Positions 1 through 8,261 are shown, counted from the stretch's first letter. The stretch: 10,102 bases of DNA from Saccoglossus kowalevskii (GCF_000003605.2 NW_003144786.1:1436537-1446638); one strand, 5' to 3'. The notes: generated from the sequence alone by a model not told the origin. A program made the numbers and translations.

Positions 1-3000
1 CCGAAATGTATTGTTTTCCAAAAATTGACAAACAACAATATCCTCACCTCTTTGTTTTCATCTGCATCACTTTCATCAATTTCAATTGCATCACTGTCAT
101 CATCCTCATTCTCTTCTTCATCCTCATCTTCATCAACACTTTCAAATTCTACATCTTTTACATCGCCTTCTGTTGGCCCCGTCGATTCAAACAATATAAC
201 GCCACTTTCTGAAGGTCCTTGCAATCCTGTAATCAAAAGTTGTCAGTTCAAGATATCATTGCCTTTTTTAAGAAGGAATAAAAGCTCCAAACATTTGTTA
301 TTCATGAATGAATTATGAATGAAAAGAATTTAATTTGACCTGGTATTACTGGCATGTGAAATCCTTAATATCAGTAATCTTTTTCTAAACTGTTAGTGCT
401 GCTATTTGGGAAATTTGTATTTGTTTTCCTTAAACAATACGGGCACCATAATTTCCAACCACAATTTTGGTGCATCATTTATTTTTATTTTTATACACTT
501 TCTATATTTGTTTTGTTATAATTTGTGACCGAATACATGTTGTGTTGATCAAAATTTGGGAACACATTGTGAATGGTAATTAGTTTATAGTTTATAGTTC
601 CAGTGTTACTTCTGGACGAAATGGACAAAATTCACCATCACCTACAGGTTTGGATACAAATTCAAGAGAAAAACAATGCCGGTTTATTTTGTTTATATGG
701 CAATATGTACATATTCTGAACAGATAGACATGTTTGGAACATTGTATTCTGAGGGGATTATATGAATTTTCTGAACATGATTAAATGGTTAAAATATATT
801 GAGTTGTTCAAAAACAAATATTTTTGGCAATTACACTATTGCTAAACAGCATTTTTTTCTCAAATAATGCCGTTAAACACATATAATGTTATTCATAATT
901 CACAAGGACTTTCGATTTGGACAAACAAATGTGTAAACAAAAACTAAAATAGCATATTTATGACTAATAATTCCTGAAGGACAACAAATCGATAAAAATT
1001 ACAGCAAAGTGATGCACTTTGGGTTGAAAATGTCTATCGTCTATTCATGTTGTCCTCATTTTCATCTGTCCCCATATCATCCTCATTTCATGTGCTGTAC
1101 AGTGTTCTATGATTACATGTTATTCGTATATTTGATAAAGTAATGTACTTCTGAAAAGCCCTATTGAATGACCAATCAAACAACCATTGAAAAAATGGCA
1201 ATAGATACCAGCAGACCATAAGAATTACTGGTACATGCTGTAAGGTATAAGATGGGGTGAAGTATACTGACCTTCAAACATCATCTTCTCATCATTTTCT
1301 AGTGAGCCGATATCAAATGCTTTGCTCATTTCTCCCACAATATCAGCACTAATGTGAGTTGGTAGTTTGTGTTGTTCAGGAGGATGTGTATAGTAGGTGA
1401 TTTTACCACTGAAATAATCAAATTAAGTTTATAAATAAAGGCAGGACATTCAAATGTTGATAGTCAACAAACCCCAAAGCATTGCATCTTTTGTAGTTAT
1501 AGCTATCAATGTGTAAACATACTTTCAATGTCCACTGTGTAAACATTTGGTATCACATCAAAATGTTGAATCTAAAATCCATGTGTGTGTTAATAGTTAT
1601 CAGTTATAATTGAAATGTTTCATACATAATTAGTGAAAAGAAAGCCAGTAGTAATGTCATTCATAATTGTGTTAATGTAAAGGGAAGGTATAATAGGTGA
1701 TTTTCCATACATTGCAATATCTTGCAATATGTGTGAAAGATATGAGGCAACATCTGCCACAAAAATCAAACGACTTGAAATTGAATTTCATTTCAGTTCA
1801 ATGTCAAAATACCAATACTGCAGATAATTTATTAATTGTGTATAGCAAAAGCCCCAGCAAATAATTGTGTTTATCAAATCCATATGCAGTTTTGATGCAA
1901 TTACCAGGGTACAATGCTATGACCTTTGTTTGTCCTGTTTTTTCATTCAATTTCACACATAAAGTGAGATCTCACAGTGAACGGTAAATGGTCTATTGAT
2001 GCAAACACATTAACTGACAGTATTGTTGATAAGCCAAAGATGGATATGTCCATAAGACTAAGAAGCTATCAAAGTTATTGCATGATATCGTGTTCAATAT
2101 AGTTTTAAGGTAACATAAACATCACATGTAAAATACATTATTTGTTTACATAAAATTCAAATGGTTGTTTATGCCAAACAAAAAGAATAAAGACAATTAT
2201 CAAAAGTATTATATTATGTACCTATTCCAGTTGGTCAAAACAGTCTTGGCTGCCTTTTCAATGGCAGGTACACCACCTTTTTTCAGTTTACCCTGTTTTC
2301 GTGCTAGTAGTGCTAAAAACTCATTGACGTTATTGAAGTTAGGGACAGAGTAATAAAGCATCAACTGAAAAAAACAGAATATAATCGTGTTATCATTGAT
2401 AATATTAATCTTAGATATTGCAATAGACATTACATTATAACAGCTTGCTGAAACTCGCTATTACTCGTCTTCAGAAGCCAGTTTTATTAAATGGTAATTC
2501 TTATGTCATCTTCCAGAATCTCATGAAGATTGGATGATTAATTCACACTAATTCATATAAAAATTGTGTAAGAAAATCGTGATGTTGGGAGACGATATCA
2601 AAGACATGAATTTTGATCTGGAATGAAAAAAAAGATAACTACATGTACTACATCCAAAACATAGATACTGAAAACACAAGGAATATCATCCCTATGTTAC
2701 AGCCGTATAACATGATGGTGCTGACTGACAAGGCACTATGTCAACTCAAGTGACAAAACTATTCACTGCAAGTTTTGAAGGGTACAATCTGTATATCTAA
2801 TGATACAAGTCGCATGCTACATAAGAACTGAAATGTGTTGGATCCAACTCACCTGTTGTTTATTGCACCGTTTCAAAATAGCTGCAACTGGTGATACTGG
2901 GTCGGCCAGCGTCTCAATCTACAAGTGTTGAAAAATCACATTACACTGTATTAGTCAGCAGAGTTTTATGATTCCCACGATGTTAAACCCATTTGCAGAA

Positions 3001-6000
3001 AGAATAAAGTTCAGGATAACCATAATACAAAATATACATTTGAAAGCACAAATTTGATTGTAATATTTACTGCATTTGCTCTATTATAAGCACATATTCA
3101 ATCAACCCTAATTCAAGAAGAACATTCTTGTTAACACACCAATTGCTGATGATGTTTTTCCCACTATTTCAGATATCTGTGGAGGTTTTCGAAACTTGTA
3201 TTGATGCTAACGCTAAAGCAAATGCAGTACCCACAATACTTACTTTTACACAATTTCTTAATACCATAGCAACATCTGAAGCTCCTGTTGCCATGACAAT
3301 ACCTGGACAATCTAACAACTTTACATGTTTATCCAACTGTACTTGTTGCATTGATCTGCATTGAATCAAAGTTTCATCATTAGGAACTGTGACAGAATTT
3401 ACTAAACAGATTGGCAACTCAGAACTAGTTGTAAAACAATGCAGCATCAAAGGGAATTAAAGATTCCATTTACTCTCAAAATGTAGACTATTAAATGTAT
3501 ATGATAGTGCGATAACACCCCCAACCCCATTGACATCCAAGTCGCACCTCCCTGTACCAGTATTAAAAAGGTTGTTAAAATTGATTAGTAAACATGGCTG
3601 CCGAGTAAGAAGAACAATGGGTCATATTGGATTGCACACTGTGTGCACACAAGTGATGGTATCATACATATGCAAGGTTTTGAAGTAGAATTGTAAAACT
3701 ATAACAGTAGCCAACATAATCATAAGGTATGGACTTTGTGGAGCTTCTCATCTCTCAAAAAAATATTTGCATTTGCCTCATTATATATTTATACATGTTA
3801 CTCAGAAAAAAATGGTCCATCAAATTTAGAAAAGATACATTTGAGTTTTTTATAATAAAGATTGAATCAGCGCCTTAAAAACTTAATATTGAATATTGCA
3901 ATATGTTTCTAATCATTCTTCCTATGCTTACACTAAATGGTGTAATATGACAATATATAAATTTAATCTGATGTTGATAAACATGGACATGCAAGGACAT
4001 CTAGAATATGAAAGATTAATACTCACTTGGTAACACCAGGAGTTGCTCCAACAACACAGCTCTTGGCTCTTTTAAGACTATTAATTAGACTACTTTTCCC
4101 AACATTGGGAAAACCTGAAATAAAAAACATTCTATTCGGTGGGCACAGGAGAAGGTTGGGTAAAAATCATTGAAACACTAAATTGTTTTGCCTCGTACAA
4201 AAATCAAAATACTTGTTAAGTAACTCACAGAAATGAGTAAAACACACACACAAAATTGCCACTAGTCAATGGACCATGTAGTTAATGTTAGAAGTTTTTA
4301 CTCACCAACAACACCAACTGTGATGGATGTTTTAATATCAGCACTTCTACAATAATTAGCTAGTAATTTCATCAGGGAATCCGATCCCAGGCATGCACTC
4401 GATTCAACTAGTTCTTTAGTTGCTTGTGATAACTGAACTTTACTCCGTGACTGAAATACAAATGTACATAACACATGTACCGGTACTATTCTATACATTT
4501 TTAATGTTGTCCAGTACTGCATATGCACAATAGATCTTGATTTTCGTATTAAAATAAAATATTTTTTCTGATGCATATGCCATCAGGCATTTGACACTGA
4601 AAATACTATAATTACTGCCATACTGACTTGTTCTGAAGTGTGACAAATGTGTTCAAATGTCTTCCTTATTTGAAAAATATGCATCATGTTTCCTTTTGTT
4701 AAAGGGGAACCGCTCAATCCCATGGATTGCACCAAAGAATCATGGGACACTATTGTTTATGTTGTTTACAATGTTAATCTATCTTTTGTTATCCATTGTT
4801 ATTTTAATCCAGAAAGTAAATTTGTTGTGAAATTAATCTTAAATGGAAGGTGCCCCTTTAACATCAAACATAGAAGCACTGTAGCATGTGATGGAAATTA
4901 AAACCTGTCACTGAATACAAATATTTGCAATGTTGTCATTTTGAACTGTTATCTCTCATTAAATTATTACTACAAGCAGAGAAAAGCTACATAATAATAA
5001 GGTTATCAGAGAATACTGCAAAGTATGCACTCAGGTAGTACAGGAACGCATCAATCTCAGCCTATGTAGATTAATACAATTGTCTAACTGCGTTTGTGTA
5101 TATTTTGAGATATTCTTGTAATTACCTCATAATATTCAAAAGCAAAATCATTTCACAAATAGAACTTACCAGATTCTGTTTTTGTGTTTGTGTTGAAGCT
5201 TTGAATGCAACAGTTGGAAACTCATTTCTGAGATGTTTCAACCATTTCTCAATCAATTCTTTTGGAATAAGATCTGAAAAGAATAGCTTTTTATCATCAT
5301 TCTGGATAAATTATCAAAAATTGCAATAAAATCATATATAGTTTAAAATACTTACCAATCTTATTTAAAACCAGTACAATTTTTTTGTTAGTTCCCGATG
5401 CAAGAACGGCTTGTTCCACTTGTGGACATCTGCATCCTAATGGATCTCGGGCATCTAAAACTTCCAGTATAACATCAGAAGCATCTACAACTTTCCTAAA
5501 CTCCTTGTAATAAGCTTTTCGTGAACTCTCAACACCACTACCAGCATCATACGTCTTTGAGGAAATTTCCTTCATGAGAGCCTCCTATTGAAAGATATTC
5601 AAATTTGGAGCATCAGGAGATTTGCAAGTATGGTAGATGTACAGCATGGTAGATGTATATGATCATTGCCTTATTAATAAAGTAAAAAACCCATGCAATT
5701 TTGGCATATGGGCTACGATGACAATGAACGTATAGCTAATATTATATACGTAGCAGTAATCAATAGACCATTTTCAATTCACTGCGAGATCACACGTTTT
5801 GCGAGAAATCGAACATAAAAACAGTATAAACAACGGTCATAGCATAGTGGTGTCGTTAAAACATCAGGTTAGGATTGACAAACATGAAAGTATTTTTTAT
5901 AAGCTTTTTTTTTTTAATTGTGCTATACATAATTGATTATGGTAAATTTTTATGAAGTAATTGCCTCTCAACACCATGGAAAGATGCATGTATGTATGTA

Positions 6001-8223
6001 TAATATCAAAGCAATCAAGAAGTCAAAAATATCACTTTTTACCAACAATTACAAATATATTCACCCAAATTAGAGAATTGAAGATATCATCATGAAATTA
6101 ACAAATTTAATGGAGGTCTACCCAAGGTACATACGGTATACACCAAGTATCAAAGCAATCAATCAGACAATCAGACGTAGTTTTCGAAAAGTCACAATCA
6201 CAATCACTAGTATGATAAACTGTGCTTGACGAAGTCAACAGCAGAGCAACTGTAAAAAGCTCATTGCAAGTCTTAATTCAGCAATAAATTTCAAATTGAA
6301 CAAACATTTACATACTTTATTCTCAAATTCTTTTTGTCTTCTAACTGCATCTTTCGCAAAACTTTCCAAATTTCTCTTTTTATTCGCAAGCTGCTGTCTT
6401 TGTTCTTTCTGGCGTTTTTTCTGCTCTTCAGCCTGTTAGAAAAGTAAATTTGTTTTTCTTTTAGAACTACATGTTTGGTCGCGCATTATAAATGGAACAA
6501 TAATATGCATGCTAAACTTCGGTAAGTCTTGAAATACCTTATAGTGTTTTGGGAACAAGTCTCACTTTTGACAACATTTTATTATCTTGGAAGGAGTTCC
6601 TTAATTAATATCCCTCAACCCTAACCCTAATCCTTCTAACACTCTAGACCCCTCAATGTAATTCAATATTTCCTTCCAAATAACTATAAGTGACATGAAT
6701 AGGGGTATATACAATTGAAATGGGGAGGGGCAGTGCAGGGGCAGAGGCAGGGTTAGGATTAGAGTTACATAACAGTACAATACAACCAAGGTTTCCACTA
6801 GTTGTATAGGTGGGTTTTACATGGTATATGACAACAGACTGTCAGTAGCAAGTCTGTAATTATTTGGTCATAGCTAGAAAAAAAGGCACATACAGATTGA
6901 GAATATGATCATCTAGCTTACAGAATTATGAGCATTCTGTGCAATTCACAGGTTATTCATGTTACTGAGTGTTATAATGTCAATAAAGCACAATAGTGAA
7001 TTGGCTGTCTGGTAATTCAATACACAAACAATAGTATGGCATATGCACTACCATATTCGTCCATATCTATACATTTCAAATGATGTACAAATTGTTATAG
7101 TAGCATGCTTAGTAATCTTTAGAAATATCTGTATATCGGATAAATTTTTCTTGTTTTTCTACCTTAAAGCAAGGGAGTCGCACCTGCACATGCATCAGAT
7201 GGCCATAGAGTGTCATTGTTTACAAACAAGCATCTACCCATGAACCTTTGCGTTTTTAGCGCATGTTATCGCTTGGGACTCAATTCCCATGTGTGCGCAG
7301 GTTACAACCCTCTCGCTTTAAAGAATAATCAAAATGAAAATCAGAAATATTTGTTATCAATCCATGACTCTTACTCTAATTTTCCGTTCTTCAGCTTCTC
7401 TCAAGACTTGCTCTTTAAATGGTGCCATATTTGGAACCCCCGGATCCTTCTTTCTTCTAGGTCTCATATTTATCTTTTTCTTGTCAGCTTTTCTCACTTG
7501 TCGGTGATGTTCCTTCACCTACATTGGTATCATTTAAATGTTGTTAAAAACAAGAATTAATTTATCACCCAGTTAGTAAAGACTCTATTCTACGATAACA
7601 AAGACATTTTTTTTTCCATTATCACATATATTTCATTAAAAAGCCATGTTTTCAAACCTACAGTGAAGGGCAGAAAGCTGGGGTCGTTATAAATGTTTTT
7701 TATAAATATTGGTCTTGGTGTTATTATTGGTAATATTAAATTAACCAAGCTCAGAAATGCGAATTCCATACCCTTACTAAGTTTGTCAGAAGTTTGGATC
7801 ACACAAGTTTAGGGAGCCATTCATAGCATATTACCATTGTAAATAAAAATATGCTTGTATAACATGCTTCATTTATGATTATATTTCATTTATGTCTAAT
7901 AATATCGAAAACATTAAGATTAATTGAAGGCAGCAAACATTTGTAGGATGGAATTTTAAACTACTACATTTTGTACATGTGTATGAACAATGAATGAATA
8001 CCTATAACCTTATCCCCACCCTCTGTGCCCTCAATCTCCTATACATTACATGTACCTTTTTCTCAATCTTGAACTTTAGACGGCAAGACATTCGCTTGCT
8101 TTTCATTTTACCTGAAACAAGGACATATACATTAATAAATGTACATACTTAAAAACGAATAATAATATGAACAATACAACGAGAAGTAAACATTGACTTA
8201 CGAGGACGTCCCTTCCGCACCAT
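1..8223 (-). CDS. GNL3: Nucleostemin-family GTPase (GNL3/GNL3L-like), 13 exons, 3' end off the window
   Basis: Spliced CDS on the minus strand, exons in coding order: 8223-8202, 8111-8056, 7518-7375, 6432-6316, 5584-5356, 5273-5170, 4450-4306, 4114-4027, 3355-3244, 2918-2853, 2364-2222, 1408-1272, 226-48. These join in frame to 514 codons with no stop. Seen in order: basic N-terminus (1-60), charged likely coiled coil (about 65-117), then a circularly permuted G domain: DARDP 157-161 (G5-like), NKID 187-190 (G4), GFPNVGKS 273-280 (G1), TPGVT 297-301 (G2 region), DCPG 317-320 (G3), and an acidic tail from about 480. All nucleotide-binding motifs look intact. The family acts in the nucleolus in pre-60S ribosome assembly and cell-cycle control. 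Human GNL3 is about 549 residues, so only a short C-terminal piece is likely missing. The start has A at -3 and G at +4, with an in-frame stop upstream (8278-8280). Family assignment is very sure; GNL3 rather than GNL3L is inferred from the N-terminus and the neighbour. Confidence 0.95.
48..226 (-). CDS. GNL3: GNL3 exon 13, acidic C-terminal tail (partial gene end)
   Basis: Acceptor GATTACAG, probable donor GTGAGG at 47-42; residues 455-514. Starts [15 protein letters not shown], comparable to the KGPHLANSILFQSSG of human GNL3, then becomes a D/E/S-rich tail (about 485-514). No stop is seen, so at least one more exon lies beyond the left edge. If the donor is not used the frame stays open to base 1, but it would then encode an unlikely hydrophobic stretch. 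Confidence 0.88.
227..1271 (-). other. GNL3 intron 12 (1045 bp)
   Basis: GT-AG intron between exons 12 and 13. AT-rich with short homopolymers and a small run of TAGTTTA-like copies near 580-600. I see no coding segment, no C/D snoRNA box pair and no clear mobile element. Confidence 0.8.
1272..1408 (-). CDS. GNL3: GNL3 exon 12, post-GTPase conserved region
   Basis: Acceptor TATTTCAG, donor GTCAGT (weaker), completes Ser409 and runs to Glu454 plus one base. Contains [20 protein letters not shown] and EMSKAFDI, matching the GKISFY.PPP..H.LPTHLSAEIV segment of GNL3L. This is the last well-conserved stretch of the family before the variable tail. Confidence 0.93.
1409..2221 (-). other. GNL3 intron 11 (813 bp)
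   Basis: GT-AG intron. It holds one copy of the 87-bp dispersed repeat (1914-2000) and two direct copies of TGTGTAAACAT (1510-1520 and 1536-1546, 26 bp apart). Otherwise featureless AT-rich DNA. Confidence 0.8.
1914..2000 (+). repeat. Dispersed 87-bp repeat, copy A
   Basis: Matches copy B (5759-5845) in opposite orientation over 87 bp without gaps, 71 identical positions by hand count (about 82%). Shared blocks include ATGCTATGACC at one end and AAATGGTCTATTGAT at the other. Three CpG sites of copy B are CpA here, which suggests methylation-linked decay and that copy A is the more decayed one. Confidence 0.75.
2222..2364 (-). CDS. GNL3: GNL3 exon 11, KKGGVP segment
   Basis: Acceptor TTTTTTTCAG, donor GTACAT, residues 362-408 plus two bases of Ser409. 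Contains [26 protein letters not shown] and AAKTVLTNW. The R.GK.KKGG.P..E.AAK motif is a family signature found after the G domain (RGMHQKGGIP in human GNL3). Confidence 0.95.
2365..2852 (-). other. GNL3 intron 10 (488 bp)
   Basis: GT-AG intron with donor GTGAGT and a T-rich tract before the acceptor. I see no coding, RNA or repeat feature in it. Confidence 0.8.
2853..2918 (-). CDS. GNL3: GNL3 exon 10
   Basis: Acceptor CACTTGTAG, donor GTGAGT, 22 codons (340-361), phase 0 at both ends. Encodes [19 protein letters not shown] and two Gln. The LADPV..V..IL.RC pattern matches the segment just after the G3 region in GNL3L and GNL3. This is too short to appear as a long open frame and is recognised from the splice sites and alignment. 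Confidence 0.9.
2919..3243 (-). other. GNL3 intron 9 (325 bp)
   Basis: GT-AG intron. The exon 9 frame remains open for about 25 codons into it, but nothing in that stretch matches the family. No other feature seen. Confidence 0.8.
3244..3355 (-). CDS. GNL3: GNL3 exon 9, G3 motif (DCPG)
   Basis: Acceptor AATGCAG, donor GTAAGT, completes Lys302 and runs to residue 339. Contains QEV-like [18 protein letters not shown] and VLRNCVK. DCPG (317-320) is the G3 motif. VLRNCV is close to GNL3L (ILRNCV) and further from vertebrate GNL3. The frame also stays open well into both flanking introns, which is coincidental. Confidence 0.95.
3356..4026 (-). other. GNL3 intron 8 (671 bp)
   Basis: GT-AG intron. 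It contains a C-rich patch near 3518-3560 with AGTCGCACCT, a 10-mer also found in intron 3 (near 7177). I could not extend the match into a defined repeat. No coding or RNA feature seen. Confidence 0.75.
4027..4114 (-). CDS. GNL3: GNL3 exon 8, P-loop (G1) and G2 region
   Basis: Acceptor TTATTTCAG, donor GTGAGT. Encodes [19 protein letters not shown] and then VVGATPGVT, ending two bases into Lys302. The P-loop Gly273 is split by the intron; Lys279 and Ser280 are the expected phosphate- and magnesium-binding residues. TPGVT is the switch I (G2) region of this GTPase class. Confidence 0.97.
4306..4450 (-). CDS. GNL3: GNL3 exon 7, linker before the P-loop
   Basis: Acceptor TATTTCAG, donor GTGAGT, residues 225-272 plus one base of Gly273. 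It contains [17 protein letters not shown] and ends TVGVVG, the beta strand leading to the P-loop. Upstream in-frame codons extend the open frame into the intron to 4576; these are intronic, since the acceptor fits the family alignment exactly. Confidence 0.94.
4451..5169 (-). other. GNL3 intron 6 (719 bp)
   Basis: GT-AG intron that contains the MITE-like element at 4697-4863 and, beside it, a small hairpin at 4568-4586 with arms CTGATG and CATCAG. The remainder is AT-rich without recognisable features. Confidence 0.8.
4697..4863. mobile_element. Short MITE-like element with 15-bp terminal inverted repeats
   Basis: Left end TGTTAAAGGGGAACC (4697-4711) and right end GGTGCCCCTTTAACA (4849-4863) are inverted copies with one mismatch, 167 bp overall. 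Both ends carry TTAA (4699-4702 and 4858-4861) directly next to the AGGGG/CCCCT ends. TTAA is the target duplication of piggyBac-type transposons, so a piggyBac-like MITE is possible, although other families can have TTAA within their ends. No internal coding capacity. It sits inside GNL3 intron 6. Seen: the inverted repeat. Inferred: mobility and family. Confidence 0.6.
5170..5273 (-). CDS. GNL3: GNL3 exon 6, completes the G4 motif
   Basis: Acceptor CTTTTCAG, donor GTAAGT, residues 190-224, phase 0 out. Its first two bases complete the Asp of NKID. It continues with [20 protein letters not shown] and VAFKAST, a strongly conserved family segment after G4. An 82-bp intron (5274-5355) separates it from exon 5. 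Confidence 0.96.
5356..5584 (-). CDS. GNL3: GNL3 exon 5, start of the permuted GTPase domain (G5-like and G4)
   Basis: Acceptor TTTCAATAG, donor GTAAGT, residues 114-189 plus one base of Asp190. Contains [20 protein letters not shown], then [14 protein letters not shown], then VLVLNKI. DARDP and NKxD come before the P-loop, which is diagnostic of the circularly permuted YlqF/YawG-type GTPases. The intron cuts the NKID motif between Ile and Asp. Confidence 0.97.
5630..5657 (+). repeat. Direct repeat of a 12-mer
   Basis: ATGGTAGATGTA at 5630-5641 and again at 5646-5657, 16-bp period. Two copies only, no known role. Confidence 0.6.
5759..5845 (-). repeat. Dispersed 87-bp repeat, copy B
   Basis: Reverse-complement partner of 1914-2000. 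It is richer in CpG than its AT-rich surroundings. Read on the minus strand it includes TGTTCGATTTC, weakly like a pol III B box, so a SINE fragment is one possibility. Weak similarity (about half of 20 positions) continues beyond the ATGCTATG end, so the element may once have been longer. Confidence 0.75.
6004..6162 (+). repeat. Two copies of a 15-mer, 144 bp apart
   Basis: TATCAAAGCAATCAA occurs at 6004-6018 and 6148-6162, followed in both by AG-rich sequence (GAAGTCA and TCAGACA). The second is preceded by CACCAAG. It could be a fragment of a repeat with an internal period, but similarity outside the 15-mer is low. Confidence 0.4.
6316..6432 (-). CDS. GNL3: GNL3 exon 4, charged coiled-coil region
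   Basis: Acceptor TAACAG, donor GTATGT, 39 codons (75-113), phase 0 at both ends. Composition is almost entirely K, E, Q and R with few hydrophobics, as expected for a long charged helix. The ending [10 protein letters not shown] is closer to the GNL3L pattern (VLRRQEEFEHK) than to vertebrate GNL3. Confidence 0.9.
6617..6766. repeat. Telomere-like hexamers in inverted arrangement
   Basis: AACCCT AACCCT AATCCT at 6617-6634 and AGGGTT AGGATT AGAGTT at 6749-6766, separated by 114 bp. The two 18-bp arms are inverted copies with 15 of 18 matches. The flank before the right arm is G-rich (6721-6750). TTAGGG is the metazoan telomere repeat. This may be an interstitial telomere relic or just the ends of a short inverted-repeat element. 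Confidence 0.5.
7251..7317 (+). repeat. Decayed tRNA-like sequence, possible SINE head
   Basis: Read on the plus strand: TA followed by a GCG/CGC pair like a D-stem, a TGGGA/TCCCA five-pair stem with a six-base loop in the anticodon-arm position, then GGTTACAACCC (7300-7310) resembling the B box GGTTCGANTCC. Spacing is near that of a tRNA. The acceptor ends do not pair and the T-stem is imperfect, so it is not a working tRNA. A tRNA-derived SINE remnant fits best. Chance similarity is not excluded. Confidence 0.35.
7375..7518 (-). CDS. GNL3: GNL3 exon 3, conserved KDPGVPN segment
   Basis: Acceptor AATGTAG, donor GTAAGA, 48 codons (27-74), phase 0 at both ends. Contains [10 protein letters not shown] and, further on, [13 protein letters not shown] followed by LREAE. 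These are hallmarks of the nucleostemin N-terminal region before the G domain. The last part begins the charged helical stretch continued in exon 4. Confidence 0.95.
7519..8055 (-). other. GNL3 intron 2 (537 bp)
   Basis: GT-AG intron (donor GTACAT). AT-rich. The longest open frame in it (7590-7802, minus) shows no recognisable protein and lies between exons of a well-supported gene. Nothing else seen. Confidence 0.75.
8056..8111 (-). CDS. GNL3: GNL3 exon 2, basic N-terminal domain
   Basis: Acceptor TTTCAG precedes it and donor GTACAT follows. Encodes residues 8-26 and completes Arg8. It contains [15 protein letters not shown], close to the SKRMTC...KIQKK stretch of vertebrate GNL3. In vertebrates the basic N-terminus drives nucleolar targeting and protein contacts. 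This stretch favours GNL3 over GNL3L. Confidence 0.92.
8202..8223 (-). CDS. GNL3: GNL3 exon 1, start codon
   Basis: Encodes MVRKGRP plus the first base of the next codon (phase 1). The start context is CCAAGATGG, a good Kozak match. In the same frame a TGA lies 19 codons upstream (8278-8280), so this is the first possible ATG in its frame. Donor GTAAGT follows at 8201-8196. The context CCAAGATGGTGCGG also resembles a YY1 box overlapping the start codon. Confidence 0.88.
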
Positions 8224-8261
8224 CTTGGAATCGTTGCTAGCGTTTGACGAAATGTGAAATA

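Larger units (their letters stand above)
5585..6315 (-). other. GNL3 intron 4 (731 bp), repeat-containing
   Basis: GT-AG intron. It holds the second copy of the 87-bp dispersed repeat (5759-5845), a double ATGGTAGATGTA (5630-5641, 5646-5657), two copies of a 15-mer 144 bp apart (6004-6018, 6148-6162), a poly-T run near 5907-5917 and three ATGT units near 5989-6000. It is the most repeat-laden intron of the gene. Confidence 0.8.
6433..7374 (-). other. GNL3 intron 3 (942 bp)
   Basis: GT-AG intron. Contains the inverted telomere-like hexamers (6617-6634 and 6749-6766) and the tRNA-like sequence (7251-7317). Both suggest inserted mobile DNA, but no complete element could be delimited. Confidence 0.8.

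Noticed and set aside
25-318. Plus-strand open frame rich in Ser
   Set aside because: It is the antisense of the GAT/GAA/GAG-rich acidic tail of GNL3 exon 13.
3128-3364. Plus-strand open frame opposite exon 9
   Set aside because: Antisense shadow of exon 9 and intron 9. The minus-strand reading carries the DCPG motif.
4239-4251. CA dinucleotide run
   Set aside because: Only about six units, common in any animal intron.
4263-4281. Possible third fragment of the 87-bp repeat (AGTCAATGGACCAT)
   Set aside because: The match to the repeat end is about a dozen bases with mismatches and does not continue.
4686-4901. 71-codon plus-strand open frame in intron 6
   Set aside because: It coincides almost exactly with the MITE-like element and has no transposase or other recognisable motif.
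4986-5052. Possible C/D-like arrangement in intron 6 (TTGATGC, then CTGA twice)
   Set aside because: C box deviates at the first and last positions, and the flanking terminal stem is poor.
7210-7560. 116-codon plus-strand open frame, the longest listed
   Set aside because: Overlaps GNL3 exon 3 in antisense plus intron sequence, has no recognisable domain, and its composition is what chance gives in AT-rich DNA.
227-8201. Intronic C/D box snoRNAs (human GNL3 hosts SNORD19 and SNORD69)
   Set aside because: I looked for RTGATGA with a downstream CTGA on the minus strand in every intron. Matches to the C box near 3380, 5301 and 6088 lack a D box at a suitable distance or lie too close to the acceptor. 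A covariance search (snoscan or Infernal) would decide.
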